Positions 14,514 through 17,758 of a stretch of DNA of 17,758 bases are shown here, piece by piece; the stretch's first letter is position 1, and every line of letters starts with the position of its first letter. This DNA is from an uncultured Desulfovibrio sp. Lineage in GTDB: Bacteria > Desulfobacterota > Desulfovibrionia > Desulfovibrionales > Desulfovibrionaceae. Position numbers and translations under genes: made by a program. Where the stretch lies: positions 1 through 17,758 of the forward strand of contig URBN01000039.1 of assembly GCA_900546145.1 (NCBI GenBank), written 5' to 3'. The notes under the pieces were generated by a model. The model ran no database searches. It worked only from the letters and a program-made list of their open reading frames with translations, and had not been told where the DNA came from.

Positions 14514-14543
14514 CCCGGGAGCCGTCCCTCTTCGGCTCCCGGG
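14514..14543. repeat. Strong 11-bp hairpin directly before the winged-helix gene
   Basis: CCCGGGAGCCG (14514-14524) and CGGCTCCCGGG (14533-14543) form a perfect stem with an 8-base loop. No T-run follows on either strand. The ribosome binding site of the next gene begins 14 bases later, so in RNA this would be an upstream stem in the leader or the end of another transcript. Confidence 0.6.
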
Positions 14544-14570
14544 CGGCGGATGGGGCAGGGAGGAAGAAAC

Positions 14571-14915
14571 ATGATGACGGTTAATGAGCTGCCCAGAGGC
14601 CGGGAACTCAGGATTTGCGCGCTCAGGGCTCTGGAAAGACTTGGCGGCCGCGGAACAGCCGCCCAGATCGCTGCTGAGATCTGCGGCAGTGAGTCACCTG
14701 TCTCAGGGAATGTGGATTATGTTTCGCTAGAAAGGCGCAGGATGCGCTCTGACTTTGAGTTTGACATCGGGCTCGCCGGCGCGGCGCTCCAGAAAAGCGG
14801 TCTTCTGCGCGCCGGGGACAAAGGTGTCTGGTTCCTGACGGACAGGTATCAGAAGCCGGCAAAAAAACTTCCCGGCTTCCTGCGTTTTTTCCTGGGACGT
14901 GATGCGCGCGGGTAA
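14571..14915 (+). CDS. Stand-alone winged-helix protein resembling the Mrr N-terminal domain
   Basis: This small protein of 114 residues is a predicted winged helix. ALRALERLGGRGTAAQIAAEI (17-37) gives the first helices. ERRRMRSDFEFDIGLAGAALQKSGLL (54-79) gives the recognition helix, and KGVWFLTDRY (84-93) is the wing. The pattern, including the ending GVWxLT, matches the Mrr_N winged-helix domain that usually precedes a type IV restriction nuclease. Here no nuclease domain follows; the chain ends in a basic tail (KPAKKLPGFLRFFLGRDARG). GGGAGGA upstream supports the ATG at 14571; an ATG follows directly at 14574. It stands alone. It may be a DNA-binding regulator, a decayed restriction gene, or a partner of a nuclease encoded elsewhere. 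Confidence 0.7.
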   Translation: MMTVNELPRGRELRICALRALERLGGRGTAAQIAAEICGSESPVSGNVDYVSLERRRMRSDFEFDIGLAGAALQKSGLLRAGDKGVWFLTDRYQKPAKKLPGFLRFFLGRDARG

Positions 14916-15069
14916 GCGCGTTCCTGACTCCGGGGCGGGCAACGGCCGGCCCCGTGGAGCCGGAGGGAAACGGATTCCGTTCCCGCCGGGGGTTTCGTGC
15001 GCAGTTCCCTGTTCAGGGCGCGTGCCCTGTCAGTACCGGTATTTTCCCCGTTCGGCCTGTCCTCTCCGC

Positions 15070-15822
15070 TCAGGAGCGGGCGCGGCTCACGCTGAGGACG
15101 GCGCCAAGGAAGACGGCGAAGGCGCCAATGGCGAGAATGCCCAGCTCGGACCAGGCGACGGGCCTTCCCGCGGCGGCTGCCTGCATGGCGCCTGCGGCGT
15201 GGGGAAGAGGCAGTACGCCGAGCAGGTGCCGGGCCCATTCCGGCAGGCGTTCCAGGGGGAAAAATGTGCCGCCGAGAAAGGCCATGGGCGTTATGACGAA
15301 GTTGGAGAGGAGCGCTTGATCCGCGTGGGATTTCACAAGCATGGCCATCATGATGGCGAGGCCCGAGAAGAACCACGCGTTGAGCACGAGGGCCAGCCAG
15401 AGCCCCGGGGCGAGAAGGTTAACGTGCACGCCCGCGAGGGTTCCGATGATCATGATGATGACGCTGGCGCCCATGGCTCTGACGATGCCGGCGGCTGTCT
15501 CGCCTGCAACGTAGCCCGAAGCGGAAAGCGGGCAGGTCATAAACTCGTCCAGCATATGCCAGTAAAACCTGGCGATGTTGATATCGACCGCTATGGCCCA
15601 GGCCTGGGTCATGCTTGCCATGGCCACGAGGCCGGGCACGAGGAAGTCGATGTAGGGCAGTCCATTGACGGTGACGCCGCCCATGGCGCAGGTGAAGGCC
15701 GTGAAATAGAGCAGGGGGGAGACAAGCCAGGAGGCGAGCTGTTTCGGCATGCGCCTGCGCAGGATGAGCATTTCCCTGAGAAAGACAGGCCAGGCGCCCG
15801 TGAAAGGATGTATTTTCGTCAT
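15070..15822 (-). CDS. ABC-2 type transporter permease
   Basis: The 250-residue protein has six hydrophobic segments after a short basic N-terminus (FLREMLILRRRMPKQLASWLVSPLLYF), as expected for ABC-2 permeases of the NodJ/DrrB kind. FLVPGLVAMASM (about 60-71) and ITPMAFLGGTFFPLERLPEWAR (about 176-197) are characteristic. It starts at 15822 behind GGGAG and follows the ATPase gene after 4 bases, so the two form one exporter. The substrate cannot be read; drugs, lipid-linked sugars or polysaccharide are usual for this class. The stop lies at 15070, and no terminator is obvious downstream. Confidence 0.9.
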   Translation of the reverse strand: MTKIHPFTGAWPVFLREMLILRRRMPKQLASWLVSPLLYFTAFTCAMGGVTVNGLPYIDFLVPGLVAMASMTQAWAIAVDINIARFYWHMLDEFMTCPLSASGYVAGETAAGIVRAMGASVIIMIIGTLAGVHVNLLAPGLWLALVLNAWFFSGLAIMMAMLVKSHADQALLSNFVITPMAFLGGTFFPLERLPEWARHLLGVLPLPHAAGAMQAAAAGRPVAWSELGILAIGAFAVFLGAVLSVSRARS

Positions 15823-15826
15823 GGCT

Positions 15827-16675
15827 TTACTCCCTGATGCCGTGGCCGGTCAGCCTGAGATAACTGTCTTCGAGCGTCGCCGGCCGCACTGCCGATGAGA
15901 GGGCGCGCTCTTTGTCCGCTTCCATAAAGGCCGCGGCCTCCTCCCTCGTGGGGAAGCACTCCGTAGTGAAGCCGTCCCTGCCGTGCGTGTCGACGGCCCA
16001 GGCTCCGGTGCGGCGTATGAGTTCCTTCGGTGTGCCCCGGGACAGGATGCGTCCCTGATCAAGAAGGATTACCCGGTCTGCCAGAAGCTCCGCCTCTTCA
16101 ATATAATGGGTAGTCATGAGAATGGTGGTGCCGGCTCCGCGTATGCTGCTGATGATGCCCCACAGCGTGCGGCGTATCTGGGGATCGAGACCGGCGGTGG
16201 GTTCGTCCAGGAAAAGAATTTTCGGGGAATGCATGAGGGCCCGGGCCAGAACCACGCGCCGCTTCTGGCCTCCGGAGAGCTGTTTCACCGGCGGGTCCGC
16301 GCGATCCGTCATCCTTGTGAGGGCGAGAAGCCTGTCTTCCGCCTCTGTGCGCGCCTTTTTCGGCATGCGGAAGAAGCGGCCGTGTATGTCCAGATTCTCG
16401 CGGATGGTAAGATCGGGGTCGAGATTGAGGTACTGGCCCGCCACACCGCACAGAGCCTTGGCCGCAACGGGATCGCGGGCTATGTCTATCCCCGAGAGGA
16501 GCACGCGGCCGCTGTCCGGAGCTGTGCGGCCTGTCAGGATCCGGATGGTGGTCGTTTTGCCTGCGCCGTTGGGGCCGAGGCAGGCAACGAGTTCCCCCCG
16601 GTCCGCGTGAAAGCCGACGTCGTGCAGCACTTCGCGGTCTCCGTAGCTTTTGCAGAGATGTTCGGCATCGATCAT
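15827..16675 (-). CDS. ABC transporter ATP-binding protein
   Basis: The 282-residue ATPase has all expected motifs: Walker A GPNGAGKT (34-41), Q-loop Gln81, signature LSGGQKRR (133-140), Walker B ILFLDEPT (153-160) and H-loop His190. The domain order and the C-terminal extension after residue 225 match the NodI/DrrA subgroup of exporters. The ATG at 16675 was chosen because AGGAGGAAGCCC precedes it; an in-frame ATG at 16771 has no support and would add 32 residues absent from the family. It drives the ABC-2 permease encoded 4 bases downstream. A membrane-protein gene diverges from it. Confidence 0.93.
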   Translation of the reverse strand: MIDAEHLCKSYGDREVLHDVGFHADRGELVACLGPNGAGKTTTIRILTGRTAPDSGRVLLSGIDIARDPVAAKALCGVAGQYLNLDPDLTIRENLDIHGRFFRMPKKARTEAEDRLLALTRMTDRADPPVKQLSGGQKRRVVLARALMHSPKILFLDEPTAGLDPQIRRTLWGIISSIRGAGTTILMTTHYIEEAELLADRVILLDQGRILSRGTPKELIRRTGAWAVDTHGRDGFTTECFPTREEAAAFMEADKERALSSAVRPATLEDSYLRLTGHGIRE

Positions 16676-16841
16676 GGGCTTCCTCCTGCTTCCTGTGTGG
16701 GGGAATCTGATACCCCCGGGACGGCCGTTCCCGCAAATATTTTCCGCCTCCGGGACGTCAGGGACTTGCAAAATAGTGTAAGCTCCTGCACAACAGGCGC
16801 AAATGAGAAAAGTCCCCTTTTACCCTTTTCAGGAGAAAACG

Positions 16842-17327
16842 ATGAAGTTTTTCGATGATGAAGACGATACCGGCGAAAAAATGCTGATCAACACGCTCCA
16901 GCCGGCCATGCTGGCTGCCGTTGTGTTCTGCATGATGCTTTTCGTTCAGCCTGGCTGGCTCCCCGGCATCGAGTCGTGGCTCCATCTCTGCATAGGGGGC
17001 TTCCTGACCGGCATGGTGTTTTCCTTCATCGCCTTCTTCACTGTGGCCCGCAGGGTGAAGGCCGGAGGCATGCAGGCCTCACTCGCCGGAGGACTCGTGC
17101 ACCGCTTCGTCAAATGCCACTGGGACTACGTGCGCTGGGCCATTACCGGCATTATCTTGGCCATTGCCATGATGGCGGCCGTTCTGAAGAGCAAGATAAT
17201 TGGCGATGTCCTTCTCGATACCGTCATGGTGGCGCTGACGACCGGCGCTTTTCTTTCCCTCGTGCGCGTCTTTTTCGTCTGCCTGCTCATGTCCTCCGCA
17301 GAGAAGAAGAGCAGGAGAAAGGCGTAG
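16842..17327 (+). CDS. Small membrane protein of unknown function
   Basis: This is a 161-residue protein with an acidic start (MKFFDDEDDTGEKM) and four predicted helices at about 22-40, 48-68, 98-116 and 126-150. The connecting loop carries RRVKAGGMQASLAGGLVHRFVKCHWDYVRW (71-99), and the tail is basic (EKKSRRKA). The pattern puts both ends probably on the cytoplasmic side. AGGAG eight bases upstream of the ATG at 16842 supports the start; an in-frame ATG 13 codons earlier has none. It diverges from the ABC exporter operon across about 165 bases and could share its control region. I do not recognise a family. Confidence 0.75.
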   Translation: MKFFDDEDDTGEKMLINTLQPAMLAAVVFCMMLFVQPGWLPGIESWLHLCIGGFLTGMVFSFIAFFTVARRVKAGGMQASLAGGLVHRFVKCHWDYVRWAITGIILAIAMMAAVLKSKIIGDVLLDTVMVALTTGAFLSLVRVFFVCLLMSSAEKKSRRKA

Positions 17328-17524
17328 GCCCGCCGGAAACCGGGGCCAGTCCCGCCCTCTGCCGCCGGGGTCTGAATGAAGCCGGTCTCTCTGCCCGCCC
17401 GGGCGTGAAAAGCAGGGACCGTTGCAGACGTAAATTTTCCCTTTTTAATGAACTGAACGGCCCCGCCCGCGGAAGCGGGAGAAGCCGCTGGCAGACAAAG
17501 GCCGGCGGAAGGCCGGCACGGAGC
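17328..17524. other. Intergenic, nothing recognisable
   Basis: G+C-rich sequence with no credible frame and no clear site, between the small membrane protein and the terminator at 17525. Confidence 0.4.
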
Positions 17525-17573
17525 TTCTGAAGGCACGGGAGAGCATGTCTCCTGGGCCTTCAGAATTTTTTTT
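17525..17573 (+). terminator. Strong intrinsic terminator before ilvC
   Basis: TTCTGAAGGC (17525-17534) and GCCTTCAGAA (17556-17565) form a perfect 10-bp stem with an inner GGAGA/TCTCC pairing, followed directly by eight Ts (17566-17573). It lies about 200 bases after the membrane protein gene and before the ilvC promoter, so it isolates ilvC. Confidence 0.85.
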
Positions 17574-17593
17574 CAGGAAAAGAAAATTTTTTG

Positions 17594-17622
17594 TTGACAG
17601 GGGGGCCCCATGAGACTAAATG
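17594..17622 (+). promoter_or_regulatory. Candidate ilvC promoter
   Basis: A perfect TTGACA (17594-17599) is followed after 17 bases by TAAATG (17617-17622), a moderate -10 match. It gives a leader of about 60 bases with a small inverted repeat GTTCA/TGAAC. The start codon at 17689 follows AAAGGAAAAC. Confidence 0.5.
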
Positions 17623-17688
17623 ACTGTTTGTTCACTCAATGAACACTTTCAGCCACCAGTTAATCCACTCTGTGGAAAGGAAAACATC

Positions 17689-17758
17689 ATGAAAGTCTAT
17701 TATGACAAAGACGCTGATCTCAGCTACCTCAAGGGTAAGACCGTTGCCGTTCTCGGCT
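17689..17758 (+). CDS. ilvC: Ketol-acid reductoisomerase, N-terminal fragment (runs off window)
   Basis: The 23 visible residues (MKVYYDKDADLSYLKGKTVAVLG) match the conserved start of class I ketol-acid reductoisomerases, leading into the NADPH-binding GxGxxG loop that lies past the window end. The enzyme performs the second step of branched-chain amino acid synthesis. It converts acetolactate or acetohydroxybutyrate to the dihydroxy acid, in the cytoplasm. AAAGGAAAAC supplies the ribosome binding site. It has its own promoter and follows a strong terminator, so it is not co-transcribed with the membrane protein gene. Only the fragment can be judged. Confidence 0.9.
   Translation, partial: MKVYYDKDADLSYLKGKTVAVLG

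Larger units (their letters stand above)
13983..14570. other. Upstream region of the acid sugar operon, no supported gene
   Basis: This 588-base gap is A+T-rich at 14020-14260 and G+C-rich afterwards. It holds candidate control sites for the minus-strand operon (14046-14074), the perfect palindrome at 14211-14231, and the strong hairpin at 14514-14543. A plus-strand frame (14124-14411) could encode up to 95 residues, but it has no good ribosome binding site and no family resemblance. The expected regulator gene of the operon is absent. Confidence 0.5.

Noticed and set aside
14899..15837. 312-codon plus-strand frame opposite the ABC-2 permease
   Set aside because: It lies antisense to a clear membrane permease and shows shadow composition without recognisable domains.
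15983..16858. 291-codon plus-strand frame opposite the ABC ATPase
   Set aside because: Antisense to a gene with all ABC motifs; no family resemblance.

Overview
This window is about 17.8 kb of Gram-negative bacterial chromosome. Most of it is high in G+C, with purine-rich (AGGAG-type) ribosome binding sites in front of nearly every gene. The N-terminal fragment of a class I ketol-acid reductoisomerase at the right end, the Sec-exported proteins and the family mix suggest a gut-type proteobacterium (Sutterella-like) or a Desulfovibrio-like organism. The sequence does not settle which, so the affiliation is inference.

Left region (1-5,550) looks accessory and is visibly richer in A+T than the rest. 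It holds a minus-strand AAA-ATPase-like/PD-(D/E)XK nuclease-family protein and a secreted alpha/beta-hydrolase esterase with C-terminal Sel1 repeats. The esterase has a good promoter and a highly structured 5' leader. After it comes a stretch of inverted repeats with a G9 tract and possible insertion-sequence end remnants, then a small Xre-type regulator.

Middle region (5,550-10,100): two small secreted proteins of unknown function are encoded in a minus-strand pair, 19 bases apart. After nearly 1 kb without a convincing gene comes a plus-strand pair, a UbiA-family membrane transferase and a HAD-like phosphatase. Their combination suggests transfer and dephosphorylation steps in a lipid-linked pathway.

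Catabolic operon (10,104-14,080, minus strand): a four-carbon acid sugar kinase (DUF1537), a PdxA2-type 4-phospho-acid dehydrogenase and a GntP-family permease, closed by an intrinsic terminator. Together they form a recognisable uptake and breakdown route for D-threonate or D-erythronate, ending in dihydroxyacetone phosphate and CO2. No regulator gene is adjacent. A perfect 9+3+9 palindrome lies about 230 bases upstream of the operon.

Right region (14,500-17,758): a stand-alone winged-helix protein like the N-terminal domain of Mrr, preceded by a strong hairpin; an ABC-2 exporter (ATPase plus permease, 4 bases apart); a divergent four-helix membrane protein; a strong terminator; and the promoter and first 23 codons of ilvC.

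I see no rRNA, tRNA, CRISPR array or complete insertion sequence. No undescribed multi-gene system can be demonstrated. The best candidates for something new are the esterase leader RNA, the UbiA/HAD pair, the paired secreted proteins and the orphan Mrr-like winged-helix protein.
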